Shown here piece by piece: positions 34,191 to 44,994 of a stretch of 64,000 nucleotides of DNA; positions within the stretch are counted from its first letter, which is position 1, and each line of letters starts with the position of its first letter. The DNA is taken from positions 124,001 to 188,000 of the forward strand of contig JFHB01000008.1 of the NCBI GenBank assembly GCA_000729835.1, given 5' to 3'. Under the pieces are notes generated by a model. It did no database searches and was not told the DNA's origin. It was given only the letters and a program-made list of their open reading frames with translations. The position numbers and the translations under genes are program-made. This stretch comes from Atkinsonella hypoxylon (taxonomy: Eukaryota; Ascomycota; Sordariomycetes; Hypocreales; Clavicipitaceae).

Positions 34191-34809
34191 AATCGCGATA
34201 TGAACACAATCGTTCAAAAAAGCCAAATGAGGATTCGGGACGCTTGACTCGAAGGAGCACAGACAGTTGAAGCTGGAGAGGAATGGATCGCCATCTGGCT
34301 GGCGGGGAAAGAAACGCATTTTTGGTGGGTCCCGCGCGAACTAAGCAAGTGCAAGAGGAGCGGAGCATGCCACGGATCGGATCCAGTATGAGGAATCAAA
34401 GCTTGGACGTAATCCCATTTAATTCAGCCTACTTTACTGCCACCCATTGACTCCGCGCTGGGAACCTCAAATCCATGACTTTTCTAAAGGTTATCTGTAT
34501 GCCAATCCCGTTTCCAAATGTGCTTACCGTCGAATTCTGGTATTCCATCCGATACCGCGTGGCACCGAGATTTACAATAACTCTCGTTTCATGCAAAACA
34601 AAAACAGCCAAGGTTCCGTCCAACAGCATCCGCATCTTCTTCGTCGGAGGTCTCTGATGCACAAATACAAATGAACAATGCGCTCCCAGTATCATACGTC
34701 TTGTGATAGTAAGAAACCGTTGGTTAGACTCGAGTCAGCTTTCAGATGGCTAACCACATGTGTTGCTGTCTGCGTCTGATTTGAGATGATTGAGGCGAGC
34801 GTGTCCATG
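34191..34809. other. Intergenic region between thi20 and the TORC2 gene
   Basis: The thi20 promoter and leader and the 3' flank of the Rictor-type gene share 619 bases. No coding signal is seen. Confidence 0.6.
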
Positions 34810-37800
34810 TTACCTCAGTACTCGTAATGGCGCAGGCATAAGGTCGGACGGCATCTCGGCTGGTTCGCTAATGCTTCTTTGTCTTTCTGTCCGATCATCG
34901 CCAGAACTGCCCTCTGTCCCATCGTCTGCTTCTGCAGGACTGCTGGTCCCGCTGTTCTCGCTGTCGTCCTCGCCAAAAACAATCTGACGCATCACGTTCT
35001 TCTCAAACAAATCAATCACCAGCCTGCGTACCCCTAGCCTGTAGTGATTCCATTCCATCAAGCCCATGACCTGTTTGAAAAAGTCTGTGCTTCGAAACGC
35101 TGCTGGTTTCCGCCGCTTGATCTTCTGTAACTCCGTTAACGTCTTTTTGTACAGAACCATATTGCCAAGATCGACAATAAGTTGCAGTATGTATTCATTA
35201 ACATCATTCTCGTTCAGCATAGAAGGCATTTCGGAGGATTCCAGAGGTGGCCGAGCTCGCCGAACTGGGGGTTGTTCTTGAATTGTTCGTTGTGTCTCCG
35301 GAATTGTGATCGACGCAACATTGACGTGCTTCCACGGAACAACCGAAAACAACTTGCTAAGGTCGTTCGGTATGCAAAGACCTAGAGAAGTGCCCATAGA
35401 CGTCGTATTAGCGTCCCACCCATTTTCTGACAGGATCTCCAAGCCATGCGTAGACCGAGATATTAATCCCAGCACAAAGAAGGCGGTGCCACGGAGACTC
35501 ATCACTTCGTGAGTTTCGGCAATCTTGACAATATGACCAACGACATCAGAAGATTCCAGAAATGGAGCACCGAGTTCCATTGATCCGACATTCCCGACAG
35601 CCCAAAGACATCCTTTGACTTTAGTGATAAGCTCAGGATCTTCTGTCTGCATTCCGTGCTCCCGGATCGTCGCAGTAAACTCCTCAAAGTGGCCTTTGTC
35701 ACTCAAAAGTTTGCACCCTTCACGGGTTCTGGTTAGTTCACGATAGAAATGTGGTGGTACATGGCTGTCATGAAATTCGGCTCCCGCATCCGTGTCATCA
35801 AAAAAGCTTATGCGATGACTGCTGTCGTCAGGATCAGAGAGGAATGCCCGCGCGAGACTTGCCTCAATGACACCAACATAAGAATCGTTTCGACCGAGAA
35901 ACCAGTCATCCATCTCATTGCTGATATAGTCCAAGCCATCCAAATAGTGGTAACCAATAGATGTCGACAGAAATCTCAAGAGAAGGGGAGCTCCAATCTC
36001 ACCGAGGTGATCTAGGGCTGGGCGACATTCTACAATGTACTCGAGAAACACTTTCTTGTTGCAGGCGGTTTCCAATATTTTTATAGCCGTCGAACAGACT
36101 TCGATTTCTGGATCATACAGTTGAGTTACGAGAAGTCGTATGGCCCATTTCGAGTCACTAATATCGTTGTCGCCAATCATGGCTGCCACTGGTCCTATGG
36201 TGCACTTTCGAAGCGCGTTAGTGGCATGAATTCGAATATCTTTTGTGCCCGCGGTCAGAGCTTTAGAAAGCAAGACTCGTGGGTGGCCCTGTAAGCTATA
36301 ATCGAAATTAGAAAGTAGGAGTTTGATAAGGTCCGGCCGCTGTTTGAAGTCAATGATGTGGTACATCATGTTAAACATTCGCCATTTTTCCAGTAACAAA
36401 AGTCCTTTCGGCTCACTGCTCAGCACTCCAAGCATCGGAAAGTATCCGCCACAAAGTGTGTCTGTCAGCCGATCACTAGAAAACATAGGGTATTGAGCGG
36501 TGCGGCCGCTTGTCTATGGTTGAAATTAGCACGTTGTTGCACATGGACAAATGACTCTGAACGCCTTTCATGCCACTCACAGGATCGCACTGAGCAAGAC
36601 ATTCAGCAATTTGTCTCAACAACTTGCTATCTGCTAGAAATTTGATACCTTCGGGAGACTGCAGCAGTGAATGCATCAAAATGCACCCTGCTTTGACGTA
36701 TTTCTGTGCGTTCTTCGTGTTTTTAATCTCTGAAAACTTGTATTTTAGTGGCCGATAGAAGCTCATCAAGCGTTTCATGAACTTGGATGCTTTGGTTGCC
36801 TCGTCTAATCGTTTGCCGGTTTGCAGAGGCCCGTCAATCACTTTGACAATGACCTCCCAGTTCCATTTGGCGAAATTAGAGCTATTGAGCACACCAGAAT
36901 CAATCAGCAGCTGTCTAAACGTGGCATCATCGAGGGAAACTGCAGCATTATGGAGCTTCGGTTGCTCGTCTAGCCGCCTTAGATTAGGCATGCTGTCGCT
37001 GGAGGGGAGGGTTCCCGTCAGAGACTCTGATGGAGCACTTCGGTAAAGAGTGCGGCTGACGCTGCTAATCTGATACACGATGCCGGAGGCGATGAAGTGG
37101 TTTTCATTTCTAATCTCTGCTGCTGCTGAGAATAGCTCAGGCAGCAGCTGTAATTCGGCGCTCCAAGACGGCGGCAATAGCCGGCTTGCAAGCTTCAGAA
37201 CCTCTCCAATCAACAACGTGGATTTCCTTTTCAACATAAGATCCCCTTCATTTTGCGCAATTTTCAACAAACTGGATAGCAAATCAACCTTGATTAGAAC
37301 GGCGAGCAGTAGAGCAGTGTAGTGGTCTACAAAGCTTTGTTCACCGGAGTCTTCTTCCAAGATCAAAGTGGCACTTCGGCCGCGGATCGCACTAGATTTC
37401 ATGTTGGCAACGCGGCCATAAGTGGTGAGACGGCGGCCAGCTAAGAAGGACGTCGCCCAGGCCGGCGGTTTGATTCGCAGCAATGAGAATAAGAGGTCTA
37501 GAATAGTTTCTCGAATGGAAGGATTCGGAAAAAGTATGCTGGCCACAAGGGAGCGAAGGGGTCGAAAATTGTACATGCTCAGGGTCATTAACCCGGACCA
37601 CGATCTCAGAGCTACCGAAATAGCACGAGAATTTTGTTTCAGAATACCTTCCACACCAGCCAGTTGGTCCGTGAAGGCAGTGAAAACAACATCCAGTCCG
37701 TAACCGGGAAGAATGTATTTGCGTCTTTGTGGTACATCTAGGAGAAATAGAAATGCTGAAGTAAGACTTTCTGGAGACTTATACGTCCCCTCTGCCAAAG

Positions 37801-39092
37801 CCTCTGAAAGCGTGCCGAGACCCCCAGATGCAATTAGGAGCGGCGGATCTCTTATGAGAATTTCAGCGAGTGTCTCTACACAAATGGGGCGCAGTCGATC
37901 GAGACTCTGGTCAGCTGGCGCCATTCCTGGACGCCGTTCTTCACCTTGCTCTGCCACGGCCACGATCGTTCGCACAATGGCCCTCGATACTTCTTTAGTG
38001 CCCTCTTTCACATCTAGGAACGCGCGCACGAATTTGAGAGCTTGCTCTCTTTCTACATCAGCTTTGCGGTAGTTGCTCAAAGATCTGATAATTCATGTCA
38101 GATATGCTTCACCACCAAATGATATATATATCGTAATCGACTTCTCACCTTATGACTAAGAAATCAGTGTTGAAACTGCGAATTTTCTTGATTGATGGGG
38201 CATCTGAGATGGCATACCGAGCTACGCGGTAACCAGCCGCCACGACTTCTCGACTTTCACTAAGGAGCATCATTTGCATTCGTAGTCCGAAAATTGCCCA
38301 GACTAGGTCGTATTTGAGTGCAGAATGGCGTTTGAACAGATCAACCAGTTGGTTCGCTCGGCTAACGTAGTACTCCGGCACCATTCCCTCCACCTCGAGC
38401 GCCTGAAGCAATTCTGCGAGAGCGAAGGTCGGGCTTTCGGCATTCTCGTCGATGTCGGATCCGGCAATAGACCTTTCAATGCTTGGAGGGGACCGTAAGC
38501 CATTCACCTGCAACGATGCCTCTTGGGTTCGATTCCTCGTTGGTGTAGTCGGCGGAACTGCTCTTTTTCGTTGGGCGTCTGAAATTTTCTGCCGTAGTTC
38601 TTTGATTCGAGAATTGCTCGCACTTAGCTCAGCCTCTACCCTTTGCCGTTGTTCTTTAGTCTGTTTTGCTTTCTTGATATTGAGAGCCTCCAGCATGTTC
38701 TCGCTACCTTCCTTGATTTTCATTTCTCGGTTCAGCTTTTGTCTGAGTCCAGAGAGCGCCTGTTGTACGGCTTTGTCTGCACCGTCCTCGTCCACTTTAT
38801 CCATAAAGCTTCCGGTGTACATCGATCCCACATCAACCCTACTGCCCGCACGGCTGGATATCATCTGACTTCGAAGCTCAGAACTGAAACTCCCAGGGCC
38901 AATGGAGGGATTCAAACTGCTGCTCCGAGGAGCAAAGGAGACCGCTGACGCTCCTGCGCCAACCCGACTCGAAGGGCCGTTTGGAGGCTGGTGAGCGCCT
39001 CCATCGCGGTCTATACTGCTTCGACCAGTTTGAGAAGTGGTCTGATTATATGGATGTTGCGCATTGTGTTGAGATGATGGTGGGCCAGGCAT
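34810..39092 (-). CDS. Rictor/Avo3-type TORC2 subunit (Pianissimo family)
   Basis: A scaffold subunit of TOR complex 2, which controls AGC kinases, actin polarity and membrane stress signalling; homologues are yeast AVO3/TSC11 and S. pombe ste20. Exons 39092–38149, 38084–36581 and 36513–34810 give 1383 residues. An N-terminal Ser/Pro-rich stretch leads into an HR1-like coiled coil at roughly 100–200 (many Lys, Glu and Gln, with ASNSRIKELRQKI). Helical repeats then run to the C terminus (Rictor N-terminal, middle and V domains), ending in an acidic Ser-rich tail. The length suits ascomycete members. The start is uncertain: the frame is open upstream of this ATG (at least 24 more residues) and an AG acceptor lies near 39176, so a further 5' exon may exist. 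Confidence 0.9.
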
Positions 39093-40841
39093 CGTTAAAC
39101 CGTCTGGACGAGTCGAGACGACGCCTATGCGAGGACGAGGGACCTTCCTGCCGATTTGGGCCACGCCCTTTGTCTAAGTGTGTGCATCCGAACTCTCTTG
39201 TGGTACAAAGATTGAGTCACGAACGAGTTCCGAGATATAGTCGTACTAGAATAGCTCTAGTGGCCTTCGACGATTCGAAGTGAGGAGGTAAGGTTTGGTC
39301 AAACGAGGCAAGTCGCTCTGTATTGTTTGATACGTCGAGAGCCACTGTCTGACTTCCGAGTCCCGGTGAGCAATTGAGGTCTTGATGAGTGTTAATCTAC
39401 AAGTGTCACCCAAAATTAGTGATTCATTTTTCGTGAATGGGCGCGAGAGGCCGGAAGCTGGATAACGGTTGAGGGACTTGTCAACGTGCTGGACAGGTGA
39501 CAGGAACCTTAGATTTTCCACAGCCTGGTTGATGCAATCTTACCTCTGCCAAGCCAACTATACCAAGTCATGGGCACGATACTGGTGAGCATGCGACTGA
39601 CTGCAGTTGAAAGACGTGGGAGGAGTGCGCCCACAGAGCACGACGACTCTTCAATATCCATATCCAGACAAGTGCAAATGACGAGGCTGCAACTTAGCCA
39701 GCTGGCCAGGTGGGACTTGGATACAAGTGGAGCTGGCAAGTTGGTGCCGTGGTGACCCACATTGCCGACTGGGCCATGATTCTACCTTCGCGCGGACAGT
39801 CACGGACTCATAAACTCTTAAACATTATCACTAGGAACTAACTTGGCGCACCTAGGCATACACATATATGTCTGATGTCTTATCACCGGCTGGGTTTTCG
39901 TTGGTGTGGACATGGCGGAGGCATATGGATCAATATGTATTGACATATTTTCGCATCGAGCTTCCATCACTCGCATACAGCACGAGCCACCAGATTACAT
40001 ATACTCCAATCCCTGTTTTACTTGACAAAGAAAGATACTTGACAGGCAAGGTGTTGACAAATTAATCGAGACTGACGACCCACTCACTCTCTCGGTCTCT
40101 AGCCACTTTTATGAGACCTTCCGGGCTCGATTAAATTGTCAGGCGCATGAGAGGGTATTCAAGGCGCGCTTACCATATAATCTCCTGGATTACTTGTAAG
40201 TAAATGTTAGCAAGGCTCCCTTGCACTTTTGCGCGGCGACTTTACCGTTGCGCAATTTTGATATGATACCCTAGTACGTCAGCCGAGATTAGTAGCGTAG
40301 AAACAGATCATTGATTGGCTGGCTCTTTCATCCCTTGTTATGTAGCTTTGTAAAATATCCCAGGTGGGCACATTATATAGTTATATATCAGTCAAAAACC
40401 ACTCAAGTCCGATGCTGGAACTTAGGCAGTAAGCTTTTTTTGGACGTTATTATGGAGAGATACTGACGAGCCGCTTTCAGCGCGCGCTTGCATACTTGGA
40501 AGGACGACCAATCTATGATGAATATCACATCGTGCAAGTCATGGCACTCAGAATATCTTCACAAACTTCAGTTTGCAAGACAGCAGATTGTGAGACCTTC
40601 CAAGATAGACTTGGCGAAAAATCGTACTCCATCCAGCACGCGGTTCATGCCTGCAGATATCGACAGACAAAGAAGGACGGGAGATAGAAGCAGGAATCTT
40701 GCAAGGAGTTTGTGTGGTGCTTTGGCCTACATGCAGCAACCAGTTGACATCGCATTCAGCAGCTCCACGTCAGGCGTACACCTACTAACTATACATCTGC
40801 GTATACGGACGTACAGAGTACGGCGTATATGCAACTGGAGT

Positions 40842-40855
40842 TCGGCCGGCTCCGA
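40842..40855 (+). promoter_or_regulatory. Candidate UaY purine-regulator site (TCGG-N6-CCGA)
   Basis: TCGG at 40842–40845, six bases, then CCGA at 40852–40855. This is an exact match to the published recognition pattern of Aspergillus nidulans UaY, the Zn2Cys6 activator of purine catabolism. It lies about 480 bases upstream of the uricase ATG, and the uricase gene uaZ is a classic UaY target. The match is seen; binding is inferred. Confidence 0.6.
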
Positions 40856-40901
40856 CGCTGCTACACCCCACTGTACTCAATTGTCAACCCCCCTTGGCCA
40901 G

Positions 40902-40907
40902 CTATCA
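40902..40907 (-). promoter_or_regulatory. Candidate GATA-factor site (HGATAR)
   Basis: TGATAG on the minus strand, about 50 bases after the UaY-like site. AreA/NIT2 nitrogen regulators bind HGATAR and act with UaY on purine genes. A hexamer of this kind is common by chance, so the support is its position. Confidence 0.3.
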
Positions 40908-40934
40908 AGCCACTGAAGCAGACGTGTCTGGCAC

Positions 40935-40940
40935 CTATCG
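40935..40940 (-). promoter_or_regulatory. Candidate GATA-factor site (HGATAR)
   Basis: CGATAG on the minus strand, 33 bases from the other GATA-like site in the uricase promoter. It has the same caveat about chance occurrence. Confidence 0.3.
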
Positions 40941-41332
40941 AAGCTCTGGTTCATTACTGCTTCATCACTACGAAGTATTCCCCCATATTATCTGCAGCGC
41001 ATTCAGCCAAAGGCATGATATGTCCGGATGAGCAGCACCTCAAGCTGTTGGATTCCTTAACTGTACATGTAACCTTCATATACGACTGGAAAAAAACACC
41101 GCCGGCACTTAGTTTTCTCCCGGACCTCTTAGATCTTGTCAACAAATACCTGCTAGACCTTCCCATCGTCCCAACTTTCTTGCCCCCTCAGTCTAGGTAC
41201 CCCACCGCCCTCTCTTTATTTTGGCGAACTTCCTATAAAGTCCGTATCTTCCAGCTTCTCGACCTGGCTCCAGCTCACTTTCACGTTCGCAGTGAGACTA
41301 GAAATCCCACAATCTCTCAGAAATAATCCATC

Positions 41333-42319
41333 ATGACTTACGTGTCTGCCGCTCGTTACGGGAAGGATAATGTCCGCGTCCTCAAAGTCGATCGTGACCA
41401 GGCGACTGGCGTGCAAAACGTCACCGAGATGACCGTCTGCTGTCTCCTTGAAGGCGACATCGACACCTCATACACTAGGGCCGACAATAGCGTTGTGGTT
41501 GCCACCGACTCTATTAAGAACACCACTTTCATCATGGCCAAACAACATCCTGTTAACCCACCGGAGTTGTTCGCCTCGATTCTGGGCAGTCATTTCATCC
41601 AAAAGTACAATCATATCCACGTTGCCAACGTCAAGGTGATCACTCATCGATGGATCCGAATGTATGTGGATGGCAAACCTCATTCCCACAGCTTCGTCAA
41701 AGACGCTGGTGAGACTCGCAACGCTGAGGTTCGCGTCACCCGCAAAGACGGAATCTGTATCACCAGCGCTATCGAGGGCCTTTCTGTTCTCAAAACCACA
41801 GGCTCTGCTTTCCACGGATTCGTCCGCGACGAGTACACGACGCTGCCTGAGACCTGGGACCGCATTTTGGCTACTGATGTAGACGCAAGCTGGAAGTGGA
41901 ACAGATTCGCTGACCTCAAAGCTGTCGAGAAAAGCTCTGCCAAATTTGACAGGGCATGGGAAGCAGCCAGGAACATTACCCTCAAGCTCTTTGCCCAAGA
42001 TAATAGTGCAAGTGTTCAGAACACCATGTATAAGATGAGCGAGCAAATTTTAGATGCTGTCCCAGAAACCGACAGCGTAGCATACTCTCTACCTAACAAG
42101 CACAACTTTGAACTTGGTACGTCTCGCAACCGAGATGAACTCTGCTGTTTTATTTGATCGCCTTCAACAATTTTCAATACTGACAATAGAGACGCAGACC
42201 TCTCTTGGCATAAGGGCCTAAAGAACACGGGCGCTGATGCCGAGGTATATGTTCCTCAAACAAGCCCCAATGGCCTAATCAAGTGCGAGGTTTCTCGCTC
42301 AAGTGCGGTCAAGTTGTAA
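41333..42319 (+). CDS. uaZ: Uricase (urate oxidase)
   Basis: A peroxisomal enzyme that oxidises urate to 5-hydroxyisourate in purine breakdown. Exons 41333–42116 and 42198–42319 give 301 residues, the usual length. The catalytic residues of Aspergillus uricase (K10, T57, H256) correspond to K11, T58 and H257, one position later. Signature stretches include VATDSIKNT and, across the splice, NFELDLSWHKG. Two other AG acceptors lie just upstream of the chosen CAG. The chosen one restores the conserved sequence; one in-frame alternative would add two residues. The protein ends in Ala-Val-Lys-Leu, so the last tripeptide is VKL where SKL or AKL is expected for peroxisomal import. It is convergent with the uL13m gene. 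Confidence 0.97.
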
Positions 42320-42800
42320 GAACCGTTCTCCGGGCGGAAGAAACGAAATAAATGAAGAGAGCAGCGATAGAGTGAGGAATATTGACGAAGGGGTAAAGGT
42401 TACCATGAATTTGATGAATGTACTACTAAGATGCCTTGATATTTGCATTTACTTTGACGAGATATGACCTCAATGTACATTCGTACATGACAGTTGTTGT
42501 GCATCCTTCGAATTCAGAGGTGCGTGACCGTAGCATATGAATGGAATTATGTCTGACCCCCTTGATCTAGATTATTGCATCGTCAAATGTCGCGCTTTTT
42601 TGCCCAAACCAAGAACAGTTCCTAGCGAGTACAATGAGAGGGGCAGGAAGTAGTGTGTAGCCCAAGGATTCAATTCGTCCTCTTACAGACAGTCGTTAAT
42701 GTCGCAGACTGTACCTGAGCATGATGATTTTCAAATATTACAGAGTTCTCAGTTCTAGGTAAGTACAGGACCTTTGCGTGCCACAGCCGATAATACACAC
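42320..42800. other. Convergent intergenic region
   Basis: The 3' flanks of uricase and the uL13m gene share 481 bases. Nothing else is seen. Confidence 0.6.
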
Positions 42801-43428
42801 TCATAATCTCTTCTTGTCCGACTCTCGGATCTTCTCCACGGCTTTCTCCCATCCCTCATTACCAACCACAACACCGCCGAATCGTACGAGATTCTTCTTG
42901 TACGGGTGGGCATCGCCTTCAAAAGCTTTCAACCGTGCTAGTCGCTTGTCTCTCAGTCTGTTTTTGGGTAACATGCCGCGCACTGCTTTCCGTAAAATTT
43001 CGCTTCCACCGTGCTTCTCCATAAGTGCATCCATTGTGAGAGCCTTCAGGCTGCCTGGTCGTGTCGTATGTCTGTAGTATGTCTTTCGCCACATCTTTTT
43101 ACCCGTTGTATGCAGTGCTGCGCAGTTTGTCACGACAACATAGTCTCCACAGTCTGTTGAAGGATCATATATCGGCTTGTTTTTCCCCATCAGAATTACT
43201 GCGATGCGCGAGGCCAATCGACCGAGCGATGGAGGTGTCGCATTGGGTTGAGTTGTGAGAGTCGGATGAGGTGCGGACGCAGATATTTGGTGCCATACTC
43301 GAGAGTAGGCGAGACGAGTCTAGAGGGGGGAGAAAGGAAGCATTTCAAGTCAGAAGATGGTCACAAGTCGGCAGGAGCATAGCGGCGTCTCAATGGACTC
43401 TACATACCAATCCCAGCGTCTGGGACAT
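42801..43428 (-). CDS. mrpl23: Mitochondrial large-subunit ribosomal protein uL13m (MRPL23 type)
   Basis: A component of the mitochondrial 54S ribosomal subunit. A tiny first exon at 43428–43408 encodes only MSQTLGL. A GTATGT donor and a CTAG acceptor then join exon 43319–42801, giving 179 residues. The core matches the L13 family: ASRIAVILMGKNKPIYDP, GDYVVVTNC, YYRHT-PG-LK, and a MLPKNRLRDKRLARLKAFEGDAHPY region shortened in display here to its key MLPKN-R and HPY features. The N-terminal extension replaces the shorter bacterial start and probably aids mitochondrial import. A separate 5-codon to 8-codon first exon is also seen in the neighbouring copper chaperone and noxR. It is divergent from the copper chaperone, 481 bases apart. 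Confidence 0.94.
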
Positions 43429-43909
43429 GCTGAATTACTGCAACGAGACCACAGTTTCTCAATCGCAATCGCTGAAGGCGGTTGGGTTGTGCACGGCAAC
43501 CTCTTATCGCTTGCAATTTGAGGTCGCCAAACCGTTTCTTAGTTCTAGTATCATGACGGGTGACAATACTGACTAAGCAAAATATGTGGTGTCACCTGAT
43601 TACCGCGTTATAAGTGGCCGCGGGTCACTGGCCATTTACTGTCGGAGGGCCGAGCCCAGTGGGTTGGAACTAGTAGATTTCAAAGCAGGCATGTAGTTGA
43701 CATAAAATAACACTGTCGCGTATAAGGTCAAGGGCTTGATTATTCACGACTTCTCTCGGGCTCTAGCAGGATTCGGTACCTAGGTACTTGGTTTACGGAT
43801 TGCTAGCACTGCTCTCCGCGTAGATTGATCCCGTTTGATTCGGACTCTTCCGACCTAACTCCGCTCTGACATCTGCTTAGACTAGCGTGTAACTCTTCGG
43901 CTAGCCAAA
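43429..43909. other. Divergent promoter region
   Basis: The uL13m gene (-) and the copper chaperone gene (+) share 481 bases. A GGTACCTAGGTAC palindrome lies at about 43776–43788. Confidence 0.6.
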
Positions 43910-44994
43910 ATGTCGATTGATCATTCTTTCAAAGTAAGGGACTTCTCATGAAAAAAAACAAAAAAAAAAAATACTCACCTCATACCCATTTCCACTCAAT
44001 TCCCGTTCCCTCACTTGTGCAACGTCTAGTGCTGATGAAATAAAACAGACCGTCTTTGCCGTTCCATTGTCTTGCAAAGGCTGTGTCAAGGCTGTTTCAG
44101 ACTCGCTCTACAAGCTTGGTGGCATCACGAAAGTTGAAGGAGATTTAGACAACCAGCTCATCTCCGTGGAAGGTTCCGGTAGGTACGGCCAATTGCGTAA
44201 GCCGCACTCACTGTATGTTGTATTGCTGAGAAATTCATTGTCTAGCCGCACCATCAGCTATAGTTGAGGCCATCCAAGCTACGGGCAGGGATGCAATTTT
44301 ACGAGGATCAGGCGAGTCTGATAGTACGTAATGCATATCAGATTCTTTTTTCCCTTTTTTCCATATCGCGGCATGTCTGCAACGAAGTGACCAAGTCTGC
44401 GTCAGCCGAGCTCCTTGCAACTGTCAAATACTTCTTGCTTCTCCCTTAAGCTAACATGGGATCCAAACAGGTGCTGCAGTAAGCATCCTTGAAACGTTCG
44501 CGGACAGAACACAAAGATCCGAGGACCGCGGAGATCGTGATGTTAGGGATGTTCGGGGCTTAGCACGAATCGTGCAAGTGAATTCAGTCAGAAGTCTCGT
44601 CGACTTGACTGTTCGTGGAGTTGTTCCCGGAAGATATCATGCAACTATTCGCGAGTATGGAGACCTCAAGGACGGGGTCAAGTCTACTGGATCTGTCTGG
44701 TCTGGAGGGGAGAGAGACACGAAAGGTGTCTTGGGCGTAGTCGATGTTGGCGAAAATGGACGAGGCAGCATCTTTGTGGACCATCCTTTCCAAGTTTGGG
44801 AGATTATCGGCCACGCCATGGTTTTGACGAAGCAAGACGAAATGACCGGGCCCCTCATAAATGACGAGAATACCTTGGTTGGAGTAATTGCCCGGAGTGC
44901 AGGTGTTTGGGATAATGACAAGACTGTGTGCTCCTGTACTGGAAAGACACTGTGGGAGGAACGCGAGGACGAGGTGCGTAAGGGTATGTTGTGA
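43910..44994 (+). CDS. ccs1: Copper chaperone for superoxide dismutase (CCS)
   Basis: It delivers copper to, and oxidises the disulfide of, Cu/Zn superoxide dismutase in the cytosol and mitochondrial intermembrane space. Exons 43910–43933, 44049–44178, 44246–44323 and 44471–44994 give 251 residues. Domain 1 is a heavy-metal-associated fold with C17-x2-C20 in the context PLSCKGC (Leu-Ser in place of the usual Met-Thr). The conserved AIQATGRDAILRGSG follows. Domain 2 is dismutase-like but lacks the full set of metal ligands. Near the end is C231-S-C233, the CxC pair that transfers copper, in TVCSCTGKTLWEER. The first exon is only eight codons. A GTATGT sequence overlaps the stop and could be read as a donor, but the ending KGML fits the family. 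Confidence 0.95.

Larger units (their letters stand above)
39165..41332. other. Divergent intergenic region with the uricase promoter
   Basis: It separates the Rictor-type gene (-) from uricase (+). An open frame across 40829–41326 ends just before the uricase ATG and looks like promoter and leader sequence, not a protein. Purine and nitrogen regulator sites are listed separately. Confidence 0.6.

Noticed and set aside
38518..38540. A GGTTCGATTCC tRNA B-box-like sequence
   Set aside because: It lies inside the first exon of the Rictor-type gene and no A box or acceptor stem pairs with it. A similar motif at 25444–25456 also lacks a cloverleaf.
40829..41326. A 165-codon plus-strand frame just before uricase
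   Set aside because: It ends 6 bases before the uricase ATG, contains the candidate regulator sites, and has no recognisable domain. It is best read as promoter and 5' leader.
41468..42046. A 192-codon minus-strand frame opposite uricase
   Set aside because: It is the antisense shadow of a highly conserved enzyme exon with strong codon bias.
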